38,167 nucleotides of DNA from Myxococcota bacterium (GTDB lineage: Bacteria; Myxococcota_A; UBA9160; UBA4427): positions 1-38,167 of the forward strand of contig JAQWNI010000067.1 in NCBI GenBank assembly GCA_029268645.1. The letters are read 5' to 3'. The stretch's first letter is position 1, and each line of letters begins with the position of its first letter. The notes beneath the pieces are model-generated. The model was not told where the DNA came from. It saw only the letters and a program-made list of their open reading frames with translations, and ran no database searches. This document shows, piece after piece, positions 9,165 through 17,342 of this stretch. The position numbers were made by a program, and so were the translations under genes.

Positions 9165-10547
9165 TCACAGGCCTCGCAGGAGAACCACGGTCTTCACGGT
9201 CTGCCAGAGAATAAGAAGGTTCATCCCCAGTGATCGATACTTCATGTAGTAGAGGTCGTAAGAAAGCTTCTCCGCAAAGCCTTCTATCTCATTGACGTAT
9301 GAATATCGAACTTGGGCCCAGCCTGTCACCCCAGGCTTGGCCGCCGACCGGAGCCGGAAGTGCGGGTGGTGATTGGCGATCATCTCGACGAATTCGGGGC
9401 GCTCGGGCCTTGGACCCACGAGTCCCATGTCGCCCCGGAGGACATTCCAGAGCTGCGGAACTTCGTCAAGCCGTGACTTGCGAAGCACTCGGCCGACCCG
9501 AGTGATTCGTGCATCTCTTTGGTTGGCAAATACCGGCCCTGTGTGACGCTCAGCGTCTTGGCGCATCGAACGGAGTTTCATAATCTCGAAGTTGCGGTTG
9601 TCTTTTCCGACACGAGTCTGTTGATAGAAAATAGGTCCTGGAGATTCGATTCGAATCGCCGCTGCGCAGATCAGCAGGGCCGGGCTGGCGAGTAATAAGG
9701 CGAATGCAGACGCAGTCACGTCGAGTAGACGGATCAGAGCTTCGTCGAGTCGCCGCACAGTGAATCCGTCAGCAAAGATCAGATAACTGGGTCGAAGTTC
9801 CGCTAAGTCGATTTTACCGGTGATACGCTCCAGGAAGGAAACACCGGATTCAACCGAGAGGCCCTGCACCTTCCATCTCAGGAGCGCGTCGGCGGGGAAG
9901 AATTCGGCGCGGTTGCGCGATGCGACTACGATCTTGTCGACGGCAAACTTATCAACCGCTTTTTCCACGCTGTGAACGGGGCCGAGGATCGGATATCCGG
10001 CGAATGTCGCGCCCGTGAAAGTGAAGTCTGCTTCGTCGGACAAGAAGCCGATGATTTCGAATCCTAGGTTTGGGTAATTGCGTACGTTGTCCGCGATGTC
10101 TTTGGAGAGTTCACTGGCCCCGATGATCAGCACATTGCGGTTGAGACGCGGATTCGAGGAGAGAAGTCGAAATCCGAGGCGCCCGGCCAAAATGAATACG
10201 AATGCAAATCCGGCGACGTGAGAAATCAAGGGAATCGTGCGGGAGGTTGTGCTCAGAGCAAACCCTGTGAAAGTGGCAAGGGCGAAGGCGATGCCGGTGG
10301 CCCCGATGAGCGAGGGCAGACTTCGGCGTAGACTACAAATCACCGCTGGCCGGTAGACATCGCAGTAGTACAGCGACAGCAACGTCAACGCGCCGCCGAC
10401 GCCAATGGACCCGATGTAAGCCTGAATTGTCATCGGTGGGGCCAAGTAGAACCAGGTCGTGACGGCGGCGAGCCCATAGGCCACAGCGTCCAGCGTGAGG
10501 ACGCCGAGAACGCGGCCGATGAAGGGATTGAGGAGGTAGAATTGCAT
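9165..10547 (-). CDS. Polyprenyl-phosphate sugar phosphotransferase (XrtA-associated, EpsB/TIGR03013-like)
   Basis: This is an initiating glycosyl-1-phosphate transferase that loads the first sugar phosphate onto undecaprenyl phosphate. The N terminus has about four membrane segments (residues 1-115), followed by a nucleotide-fold region beginning NVLIIGASELSKDIADNV. After another hydrophobic segment (about 272-295) comes the bacterial sugar transferase domain with SPGPIFYQQTRVGKDN, EIMKLRSM, KSRLDEVPQLWNVLRGDM, GLVGPRPERPEF and AKPGVTGWAQV. All expected catalytic-region motifs are intact, and the length of 460 residues is normal. It is divergent from the FemAB-like gene. The first sugar cannot be predicted safely. 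Confidence 0.93.
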   Translation of the reverse strand: MQFYLLNPFIGRVLGVLTLDAVAYGLAAVTTWFYLAPPMTIQAYIGSIGVGGALTLLSLYYCDVYRPAVICSLRRSLPSLIGATGIAFALATFTGFALSTTSRTIPLISHVAGFAFVFILAGRLGFRLLSSNPRLNRNVLIIGASELSKDIADNVRNYPNLGFEIIGFLSDEADFTFTGATFAGYPILGPVHSVEKAVDKFAVDKIVVASRNRAEFFPADALLRWKVQGLSVESGVSFLERITGKIDLAELRPSYLIFADGFTVRRLDEALIRLLDVTASAFALLLASPALLICAAAIRIESPGPIFYQQTRVGKDNRNFEIMKLRSMRQDAERHTGPVFANQRDARITRVGRVLRKSRLDEVPQLWNVLRGDMGLVGPRPERPEFVEMIANHHPHFRLRSAAKPGVTGWAQVRYSYVNEIEGFAEKLSYDLYYMKYRSLGMNLLILWQTVKTVVLLRGL

Positions 10548-11013
10548 CGGGGATAAGGGCCTAGGAGACGTCGGGGTGAGGAGCCTTCTATTGGGGCAAC
10601 GAGGCTTGGCCTCTGGGGGGGTGGGGCGGATGATCGACGATGTACATTTAGTGAGTGTCCGACTAATCCGAAAAGGTGTCGGAACCGAATAGATTCAAGC
10701 TCACCTTCATGAGTCGTCGAGGCCGCTCGATGCGCAGATTACCGTGTCGCGGTGAGAATGTGAACTTCTGGGGAATGGTCCGCCGCGTTCCGGAGCGGCA
10801 GATGTAGCGCTTAAGAGTCCATAATTGAAGGGGATTTATTACAGTGGTTTTCTCGAATATTGTGCGACAGAAGCTTCGGGTTCCCGAGGGGAATTCCTGC
10901 CGGGTCTGGATCCCCTTTCCCAGATACCTTGAGGCGCCTGTTTCCGTTGCCAAGCCCTCCAAGAACTGGGCCTCGGCGTCTGCGCCCGCCTTTTTGGTGC
11001 TGGACCTTCCTCG
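10548..11013. promoter_or_regulatory. Divergent intergenic region between sugar transferase and FemAB-like genes
   Basis: This 466 bp non-coding stretch lies between two divergent EPS genes. It contains an interrupted inverted repeat, TCCGAC at 10658-10663 and GTCGGA at 10678-10683 with a 14 base spacer, which could be an operator. An AT-rich patch lies at about 10815-10865. Open frames across it have no protein-family features and look like chance frames. I could not assign a convincing -35/-10 pair or sigma54 site. Confidence 0.35.
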
Positions 11014-12054
11014 ATGAGAGTGGAACGGGTGGAGTCACCGGGGCCGGATTGGCGGGAATTCGTAGCGTATCACCCACGAGCGACTCTGGGTCATGCCGCA
11101 GAGTGGATCAGCGTCTTGGAGCAGGGGTACAGCCTGACGACCTGCGCCCTCGTGGCACGCAGAGGCCACGGGGACGACCTAGCGGGAGTTCTTCCGCTTG
11201 CGTTGGTTCCCGGCCTGCGAGGCGGACGGGAGCTGGTTTCCCTTCCCTACCTCGATGCGGCGGGAATCCTCGCCGACGGGCCCGAGGCCGAAGAAGCTTT
11301 GCGGCGCCACGCTCTAGCCCTGAGCGAAGAGCTAGGGGCTTTTCGGTTAGAGACGCGGGCACTCGCCCCAGAGGGGGCGCCAGTGAACGCCGAGCAGGAT
11401 CGGGTCGATCTCTACCTGGGGCTCGAGCCTGACGAGGAAAGTCAATGGAGCGCGGTCGGCGCCAAGGTTCGGAATCAGACTCGGAAGGCAGAGAAGCAGG
11501 GCTTGTCACTTTTGGAAGCGGAGCAAGCCCGGTTGCTCAAGGGTTTTTACAAGCCATTTGCGATCAATATGCGAGACCTGGGATCGCCCGTCCACGGAAA
11601 GAAATTTTTCATGGCGATGGCCGCGGCATTTGGTGCTCGCATGCGAATCATCGTCACACAGCTTGAAGATCAACCGGTTGGCGGGTTGATTGCCATTCAA
11701 TTCGGAGAAACAGTGACGATTCCTTGGGCGTCAACGCTGCGCAGCGAACGTCGGCGCTGTCCCAACAACCAGATCTATTGGGAAGCCTTGCGTTGGTCGA
11801 TCAGTCAGGGCGCAAAGGAGGTTGATTTCGGCCGCTCGCCGCGCGAGGGCGGTACCCACCGATTTAAGCTCGGCTGGGGGGCCCAGCCCCGCGAACTTGA
11901 TTGGCGCCGTTACGGACCCGATGGTCAGGGGTTGCCATTGGGTTCGCTCGGGGGCAATCCGATGTTCGAGCGTGTTTCAGCAGCCTGGTCTCGGCTCCCG
12001 GTCGCCACGACGAAGTGGTTAGGGCCGCACGTCAGGCGACGCATTTCAAATTAG
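11014..12054 (+). CDS. FemAB-like acyltransferase (XrtA/PEP-CTERM-associated, GNAT fold)
   Basis: This 346-residue protein resembles the FemAB-related family tied to exosortase EPS loci (TIGR03019-like). FemAB proteins transfer amino acids from aminoacyl-tRNA to an amine, and the substrate of this branch is not established. Visible signatures are HAAEWISVLEQGY near the N terminus, KVRNQTRKAEKQGL, NMRDLGSPVHGKKFF, VGGLIAIQFGETV, CPNNQIYWEALRWSISQG and the C-terminal DFGRSPREGGTHRFKLGWG. These follow the double-GNAT layout. It ends 15 bp from the convergent chain-length determinant gene. It may add a substituent to the polysaccharide, which is an inference from the family and context. Confidence 0.9.
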   Translation: MRVERVESPGPDWREFVAYHPRATLGHAAEWISVLEQGYSLTTCALVARRGHGDDLAGVLPLALVPGLRGGRELVSLPYLDAAGILADGPEAEEALRRHALALSEELGAFRLETRALAPEGAPVNAEQDRVDLYLGLEPDEESQWSAVGAKVRNQTRKAEKQGLSLLEAEQARLLKGFYKPFAINMRDLGSPVHGKKFFMAMAAAFGARMRIIVTQLEDQPVGGLIAIQFGETVTIPWASTLRSERRRCPNNQIYWEALRWSISQGAKEVDFGRSPREGGTHRFKLGWGAQPRELDWRRYGPDGQGLPLGSLGGNPMFERVSAAWSRLPVATTKWLGPHVRRRISN

Positions 12055-12069
12055 GAATTGATGGGTCGT

Positions 12070-13479
12070 TTAAGGCAGCCGATAAACGCTACCGACAACG
12101 GGCGCCGGGCCGAGTGATTCAAAATGCGCTGGACTCAGTACGACAGGGTCCAAGAGTTCCAAGGCGAAGCCCATCACTATCGCCAGCACTAAGGCCGCCA
12201 CTAATCCGGGAAACAGAATCAACAAGGGGGATGTGACCGGCCCGGATGGAGCCCAAGCGCGATCCAATAAAGTGACCTGAGGTCCTTGCTGTGCTGATTC
12301 GAGGGTCTCCGCGAGTTCGGCGTCCTTGACCTTTCGCATGAATTCGAGATGGGTCTCTTGGAGAACAGCAGTCTTCTGTTGAAGGATAGACAGTTCTTCT
12401 GTCCGGCGAGGAATCCGGTCGACGCGGGTATCGATTTCAGTAATTTGTTCGCCGATGAGGGATAACCGTTGACGAAGCGTTTCGAGTTCTCTCCCAGTGC
12501 TCGCGATCTGGAAACTGTGCGGGGAGAATCCGTTATCTTCTTGAGCCGGCCGAGCCTGAACCGTTCCCTGCATTCGCTCGATCCGGCGTTGCAGCGCGAT
12601 GACGTTGGGGTGTTCGTCTGTATGGATCGCCATTTCTTGGTCTAGCTGCAAGCGAATCTGAAGCAATTGCTCCTCGGCGCTTGACGCCGTGGTTCCAGCC
12701 GTTTCAAACTGCATTAAACGATCTTCGGCGGAGCTCATCTGCTCATTAATGCTCTGGCGCTCGGCTTGTAGTCGCTCGAGTTTTTTGAGCAGGGGTGCGA
12801 GATCGCCGGGTAGTTCGCCACGATGTTCTTGATTGAACTCGGTGATTTCACGGCTGGCTGCTGCGACGCGAGTCGCAGCCCGATTGAGTTCACTCCGCAG
12901 GAACTCCGTCGTGCGCCGCGCTTGGGCGCTTCGTTTTTCTAGATTGGCCGCGATCAGGATGCTGGCTAGGTCATTCGCGACGTCCGCCGCCGAATCGGGC
13001 GATTCCCCCTCATACGAGATGACAAAGATTGCGGTGCTCTCGCTGGGTTTACGCTGATTGATGTTTCTCTGTTGGTCGATCGAGATGTTCGTACGCAGAT
13101 GCCAAACGAGATCGTTTCTCGCGACCCCTTTGGAGAGCTTCGGGTAAAGGTCGTGCCGGTCGATTAGATCACTTAAGTTGCGCTGGGAGAGCACTTCGCC
13201 GATCAAGGCGTTGACATTTGAGAGCGAGTCAAGACCCCGAACTGTGGAGCGGATGAATGACTCCGGGATCTGTTGACTGGAGACCAATACGGTCGAAGTC
13301 GCTTGGTAGGTTGGCTCGGTCTTGGTCCAGACCCAGACCGTTACGACTGAAAGCGTGATCATTGAGAGCAGCATCCAAATCCAGCGTCGACGAATCATCC
13401 CAGTCGGGTTCTTGGCAAGCTCGATGACTTGGACTTTGAGCGGACTCTCGCCGTCTTCTTCGTAGCCTGTTTCGGTCAT
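12070..13479 (-). CDS. Wzz/GumC-like polysaccharide chain-length determinant (XrtA-associated)
   Basis: This inner-membrane polysaccharide co-polymerase sets chain length and links the periplasmic export machinery to the kinase. One membrane segment lies at about residues 34-54 and another at about 420-442. The periplasmic part between them is rich in heptad-like coiled coil (about 185-400), for example EFLRSELNRAATRV. This is the usual Wzz plan, at 469 residues. The kinase domain is not fused but encoded by the gene upstream, whose end overlaps this start by 4 bp (13476-13479). It is the last gene of the minus-strand export operon and converges on the FemAB-like gene. Confidence 0.9.
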   Translation of the reverse strand: MTETGYEEDGESPLKVQVIELAKNPTGMIRRRWIWMLLSMITLSVVTVWVWTKTEPTYQATSTVLVSSQQIPESFIRSTVRGLDSLSNVNALIGEVLSQRNLSDLIDRHDLYPKLSKGVARNDLVWHLRTNISIDQQRNINQRKPSESTAIFVISYEGESPDSAADVANDLASILIAANLEKRSAQARRTTEFLRSELNRAATRVAAASREITEFNQEHRGELPGDLAPLLKKLERLQAERQSINEQMSSAEDRLMQFETAGTTASSAEEQLLQIRLQLDQEMAIHTDEHPNVIALQRRIERMQGTVQARPAQEDNGFSPHSFQIASTGRELETLRQRLSLIGEQITEIDTRVDRIPRRTEELSILQQKTAVLQETHLEFMRKVKDAELAETLESAQQGPQVTLLDRAWAPSGPVTSPLLILFPGLVAALVLAIVMGFALELLDPVVLSPAHFESLGPAPVVGSVYRLP

Positions 13480-14429
13480 CCGGAACTCGCAGGGCTGTCA
13501 GCGGGAGAAGGGTTACTTGTCGGGGCAGCTTGATCGGAGTCGGCCTCGGCTTGATAGCCATACTCGTAGTAGTACTTGTCTCGGCTCGGTATCCGAGCCG
13601 AGTTCAAAATCTTCCCGTAAAGTGAGTCCGGGGGCAGTATGTCCAGCATTTCTTGGATTCGACGGGTTCGACTTACGCCGGCGCGGGCCACGGCCACGCA
13701 GCCATCGATTCGTTTCAGCAACATGCTTGCATCCGGAACGATGAGAGTCGGGGGGGTATCGATCACGATAGTTTGGTAACGAGATCTTAATTCGTCGATC
13801 AAGGCGGTAAGGCTGGGGCGAGCCAAGAGCTCATGCGCAGAGGGCTGGGGCTCGATGCTTGGATAAATGTCCAAAAGGGGTGAATTGATCGGTATGCGAA
13901 TACCTTCGAGGTCGCTGCGGCCCAGTAAAAAACTTTCGATTCCTGCCTCGGCGGTGATCTCCAGGCGGCGGGCGATCGACGGGTTGCGCAAGTCTAGGTC
14001 GACCAAAGCCACCGAGCGATTGGAGGTCAGCGAGGCCAGAGCCAGAGCCAGGGTGGCGGCCACAGTCGTCTTGCCCTCATCTCTGAGCGCACTGACAACG
14101 GCGAGGGTTTGTGCGGAACGCGTTTCGAGCTGTGAAGTGACCTGGAGGGCCAAGTGGCGATGAAGCTCAACTTGGCCGATTCCGTCGAGGGCGGACTGCG
14201 AAAGAATAACGGGGGCCGCTTCAGACTTCAGCTCTGGGGATGGGGCTAGGTTCTCGGCGGCATTCGCGGCCAAAGCGTCCGAAACCGACGTGTCTCGGAC
14301 GGGCATCGGGGCAGGGGCCGGCGCATTCGGCGCAGCAGGAAAAATGGGTGTTTGGGGATGGGGCTCCGCAGCCACTCGCTCCTCGTGCTCTTCGCGCTGT
14401 CGCCGCAGCGCCTCGGCAATCTCGCCCAC
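13476..14429 (-). CDS. CpsD/CapB-like tyrosine autokinase (XrtA-associated)
   Basis: This bacterial tyrosine kinase would phosphorylate itself and regulate polymerisation through the chain-length protein encoded next to it. The P-loop region reads SALRDEGKTTVAATLA, keeping EGKTT but with Arg-Asp where the usual motif has Pro-Gly. The Walker A' strand is VALVDLDLRNPSIARRL and the Walker B strand is IVIDTPPT. The C terminus has a tyrosine cluster, KYYYEYGYQ, the expected autophosphorylation site. The N-terminal 95 residues are a Pro/Ala-rich linker. Translation appears to start at GTG 14429, directly abutting the stop of the ATPase gene, which implies tight coupling. The length of 317 residues is typical. 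Confidence 0.9.
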   Translation of the reverse strand: MGEIAEALRRQREEHEERVAAEPHPQTPIFPAAPNAPAPAPMPVRDTSVSDALAANAAENLAPSPELKSEAAPVILSQSALDGIGQVELHRHLALQVTSQLETRSAQTLAVVSALRDEGKTTVAATLALALASLTSNRSVALVDLDLRNPSIARRLEITAEAGIESFLLGRSDLEGIRIPINSPLLDIYPSIEPQPSAHELLARPSLTALIDELRSRYQTIVIDTPPTLIVPDASMLLKRIDGCVAVARAGVSRTRRIQEMLDILPPDSLYGKILNSARIPSRDKYYYEYGYQAEADSDQAAPTSNPSPADSPASSG

Positions 14430-15278
14430 CTAGTCGCCCGTCCTGATGTCGGAAATGATTCCCGACTGACGGATCGCGCCCATGCCTTTGGCTTTCAGTT
14501 CGACGAACGCCGCGTCGATCGGTCGTAGGCCCTTGGAGTAAGCGGACAAGAGGACCCGATCCGCGAGAAGGCTGATCAGGCGGGGGCATCCCCCTGAGAA
14601 AGCGAAGAAAGTGGGCTCGATACCTGGCTTGAAAATTTCTTCGTATCGCCCGCCGGCCACCTCAAGGCGGTGGGCGAGATAGGGCTGGATGTCCTCATAG
14701 GCCAAAGGCTCCATATGATGTTCAACCGCAATGCGCTGTCGGAGCTGTCGGAGGTTCTGACTGGCGAGCTTATGGAGCAACTCCGGTTGGCCCGTCAAAA
14801 CGATTTGCATCAACTTTTCAGTGTCTGTTTCGAGGTTTGAGAGGAGTCGTACCTCCTCGAGGGTTTCCTGGTCGAGATTCTGAGCCTCATCGATGATCAG
14901 GACTGTGTTGCGACCCGCTCGGAGGCGGTCGAGGAGCAAGCGGTTGAGAGCGATCTGAAAGTCGGCTGCGGAGTCCAGCTGATGCTGGATACCGAATTCA
15001 GCAGCGATCAGCTTCAACAGGTCGATGGGAGTCAGCCCCACCGTGTTGAGGATCAAAGCCGTATCTGTTTGCGGCGGAATCTGTCCAAGAGCGGCTCGCA
15101 AGAGAGTCGTTTTACCCGTCCCGACCTCTCCTGTCAGGAGCAGAAAACCCTTCTTTCGCGTGATCCCGTATACAAGGGTGGCAAGGCCCTCCTGATGGGT
15201 TTCGCTCAGCCAGAGGAATCTGGGGTCTGGAGTGAGCGAGAAAGGTTGTTCTCGAAGGCCAAAAAAACGTTCGTACAT
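14430..15278 (-). CDS. ExeA-like AAA+ ATPase of XrtA/PEP-CTERM systems
   Basis: This ATPase of the ExeA/general-secretion type is found consistently in exosortase EPS loci (TIGR03015-like). I chose ATG 15278 because the family begins with MYERFFGLREQPFSLTPDP, and the open frame upstream of it looks non-coding. Visible motifs are Walker A TGEVGTGKTTLLR, Walker B TVLIIDEAQNLD, and the sensor-like LTGQPELLHKLASQNLRQLRQRI. The length is 282 residues. Its exact role is unsettled: it may energise assembly or regulate secretion. A gap of about 215 bp separates it from the upstream EpsI gene and could hold an extra promoter. Confidence 0.92.
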   Translation of the reverse strand: MYERFFGLREQPFSLTPDPRFLWLSETHQEGLATLVYGITRKKGFLLLTGEVGTGKTTLLRAALGQIPPQTDTALILNTVGLTPIDLLKLIAAEFGIQHQLDSAADFQIALNRLLLDRLRAGRNTVLIIDEAQNLDQETLEEVRLLSNLETDTEKLMQIVLTGQPELLHKLASQNLRQLRQRIAVEHHMEPLAYEDIQPYLAHRLEVAGGRYEEIFKPGIEPTFFAFSGGCPRLISLLADRVLLSAYSKGLRPIDAAFVELKAKGMGAIRQSGIISDIRTGD

Positions 15279-15492
15279 CGATGGTTGCTTTCTTACGGGG
15301 TCGGAGGGGCCCCGGATCGGGAATCGCCGTCCACGCCACCCCGGCCAAACTGCATCGCTGAAAAATTTCTGACCTCGGTATGTACCCACCGCAACACAAG
15401 AAGTGTCAGTCAATCCCGCCGGGGCGCAAGTTCGTCGGACCGGGCTGTCGGTTCCCTCGGGGATTGGGGTGACTTAGCCGGGTCGGACAGCC

Positions 15493-16155
15493 CTAACCCT
15501 GGGTTTGTCTGTCGCTCTCACTTGGCCACTTTTCCTCCAGGATGGGGTCTAAAGCGGCACCGAAGCCCAGCAGCCTTCCCCTGGCAGAGACGTCATCTTC
15601 GCCCTCAATGGGCGTACTCACGCGAATGAGAGCACCGTCTGCACGGCCATCCATGAGCCGCCCGAGCATGCGGTCGATATTTTGGTCCAGCCCCCCAAGC
15701 ATCCCGGTTCGGCGATGAGACCGGTACCAGAAATGAACAAGCCGACGCTGGCCTTCCCGTTCGACACGATATTCCTGAACGCGAAGGCCTGAATAGGGGT
15801 CTGCGGTCAGCACCTGGGAATCGGTGATGCCCCAACCGGCCCCGGTATAGCAGCCTCGAGGCGTGTGCTCGGGGCGACCCCCTCGCTCGGTCCCGTAGTA
15901 CCCGACGTAGAGCCAAACCATTTCCCCGGTGGGTCGACGGTAGGTGCGTTTTAATTGAAAGTCGGCATTCAAGGCTTCTTCGACCTGCAAATCGAGGAGA
16001 TCATCTTGGCCAATCCACCCTTCGATTTCGTGCGGCGTATTCGCGAGCCCCGTGACTTCGGGTAGAAGCCGGGGCCGCATCTGAAGCCCCCAGGCCAAAG
16101 CGCCCACACTGACCAAAGCCAGCCACAGAAGCACGGCCCCTCTTCGATCGCTCAT
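15493..16155 (-). CDS. epsI: EpsI family protein (DUF3485), stand-alone
   Basis: EpsI-domain proteins accompany exosortases and are often fused to the C terminus of exosortase A. Here the domain is a separate 220-residue protein with one N-terminal membrane segment (about residues 6-24) and a periplasmic domain. The family motif HTPRGCYTGAGW is present, with His97, Cys102 and the Gly-Trp pair at 107-108. ATG 16155 is favoured over an upstream ATG (16182) because a strong GGAGG lies about 6 bases before it. It follows the export lipoprotein gene closely on the same strand. Its biochemical function is not established. No exosortase gene is visible in the window. Confidence 0.85.
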   Translation of the reverse strand: MSDRRGAVLLWLALVSVGALAWGLQMRPRLLPEVTGLANTPHEIEGWIGQDDLLDLQVEEALNADFQLKRTYRRPTGEMVWLYVGYYGTERGGRPEHTPRGCYTGAGWGITDSQVLTADPYSGLRVQEYRVEREGQRRLVHFWYRSHRRTGMLGGLDQNIDRMLGRLMDGRADGALIRVSTPIEGEDDVSARGRLLGFGAALDPILEEKWPSESDRQTQG

Positions 16156-16207
16156 GTGGTTCCTCCGAAATCTTTTTGTCACTCATGCATGGCTGACGGG
16201 AGGAACG

Positions 16208-16927
16208 CTAAAAGATCGCGGCTGCGGTAAATAGACCGGTTCCCGCCGAGAGGATCTGTTGGAACGGGAAGAGGAGGACCTGCAATCCGTAGCCAATCCG
16301 GGCCAAGATATTGGGGGGGACGACAATCATGTCCCCCCCTCTAAGCATGATATTACTGCTGAGGTCGCCTTGCTGGATGCTGGCGAGATCGATGGTAAAA
16401 GCGCGTGTTGTCTCGCCGTTTGTCCGGACGACTCTGATTTTTCGCTTCGAGCCAAAGATGGTGGTTCCGCCGCGGAGCCCGATGGCCTCGGAGACTCGTG
16501 TGTCCGAGGTGAGTGGGAATGTCCCGGGATCTCGAACCTCGCCAAAGACTGTGATTGCAATACTTTGCGAGGAGGCCACCGAAACAGTGGTTTTGGCGTC
16601 ACGCTTAAATCGGCTGACCCGTTGTTCGATTTCCTCGGCGATCTGTTCAGTGGTGCGGCCCGAGGCTTGGACATCGCCAATGAGGTCAATGGAGATCATT
16701 CCGTCAGGACGGACAACCGCCGTGCGCTCGATAACTGGATCGGGAAGGATCGAAATAAAGAGTTGATCCGGAGGCCCGACGCGATAGGTCTGAGCATCCG
16801 GGGTTACCGGAGGGGGGGCAAGGGGGGTCGAGCAGGCCGCCATTAGCAGGACGATGGCCGCGAGGACCAGACTTGTCCCGCCTCGACGGCTTGATCTGGA
16901 AGGACTCGAAAGTCGGTAGGCTCGCAC
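16208..16927 (-). CDS. Polysaccharide export outer-membrane lipoprotein (Wza/EpsE-like)
   Basis: This is a lipoprotein of the OPX/Wza family that forms the outer-membrane exit for the polysaccharide. A positively charged N terminus leads to the hydrophobic stretch LVLAAIVLLMAAC, with lipobox Cys32. A Poly_export domain follows (YRVGPPDQLFISI to about residue 130), then a SLBB-like domain with ITVFGEVRDPGTFPL and GGDMIVVPPN. It ends in a hydrophobic helix. The GTG start at 16927 has GGGAGAA about 5 bases upstream. It is the first gene of the minus-strand export operon (export protein, EpsI, ATPase, kinase, chain-length protein). Confidence 0.92.
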   Translation of the reverse strand: MRAYRLSSPSRSSRRGGTSLVLAAIVLLMAACSTPLAPPPVTPDAQTYRVGPPDQLFISILPDPVIERTAVVRPDGMISIDLIGDVQASGRTTEQIAEEIEQRVSRFKRDAKTTVSVASSQSIAITVFGEVRDPGTFPLTSDTRVSEAIGLRGGTTIFGSKRKIRVVRTNGETTRAFTIDLASIQQGDLSSNIMLRGGDMIVVPPNILARIGYGLQVLLFPFQQILSAGTGLFTAAAIF

Positions 16928-17342
16928 TGGGTTCTCCCTTCAAAGCACTTGGCACCCCTGAATCGAATAGAAACGGTTCGGGGCGCAGCGATTGGATCAC
17001 ACTGTTCGCGGGGTTCCCATCGAGCCCACGCTTTCGCTCGGGATGTTTAACCGATCAGCGACGATTTCAAACTGATCATTAACAAGGCGGGTCGTAAATC
17101 GGATTCTGGCGACCCCGCGAGGTCTGAGTGATTTCGAGATCGGCCGCGCGCTCTGTAAATTTGGATAAATTCGTGGGCTCACGGGCTCCCCCCGATTTGG
17201 CCCGGAGCCCCATTTCTCCGAGTCATGATGATTCATATCGGAGGGCTGTCGAACTGGCTTGAGAACTGCCGCATGGGGTAACTACCCCTCGGTGTGTGAG
17301 AATCCCCTCCGAGTGAGCGACTTTCGGCTGTACCGGGCTTTG
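16928..17342. promoter_or_regulatory. Leader/promoter region upstream of the EPS export operon
   Basis: This 415 bp gap lies upstream of the minus-strand export operon and downstream of the nitrilase gene. On the minus strand a TTGAAA (17070-17065), 16 bases, then AAACAT (17048-17043) is a possible sigma70 promoter about 115 bp before the GTG start. Further up is a perfect palindrome, GGGGTA-AC-TACCCC (17275-17288). A GGGTCG/CGACCC hairpin (17089-17094 with 17110-17115) would fall upstream of that promoter. No protein-coding frame with family features is seen. The promoter call is weak. Confidence 0.3.
17275..17288. repeat. Perfect 6-bp-arm palindrome (possible operator)
   Basis: GGGGTA and TACCCC are exact inverse complements separated by AC. 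The site stands alone in the non-coding region between the export operon and the nitrilase operon. Its shape fits a dimeric regulator site, but no cognate regulator can be named. Confidence 0.4.

Noticed and set aside
10658-10683. TCCGAC/GTCGGA inverted repeat considered as a terminator or attachment site
   Set aside because: It has only a 6 bp stem with a 14 base spacer and no U tract or second copy. It is mentioned only as a possible operator in the intergenic entry.
10860-11432. Plus-strand frame of 190 residues upstream of and overlapping the FemAB-like gene
   Set aside because: It is an Arg/Pro/Gly-rich frame overlapping the start of a recognisable gene in another phase, and shows no domain or signal.
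1-16927. The whole EPS locus considered as a mobile island
   Set aside because: No integrase, transposase or flanking direct repeat was seen, and base composition looks like that of the neighbouring housekeeping genes.
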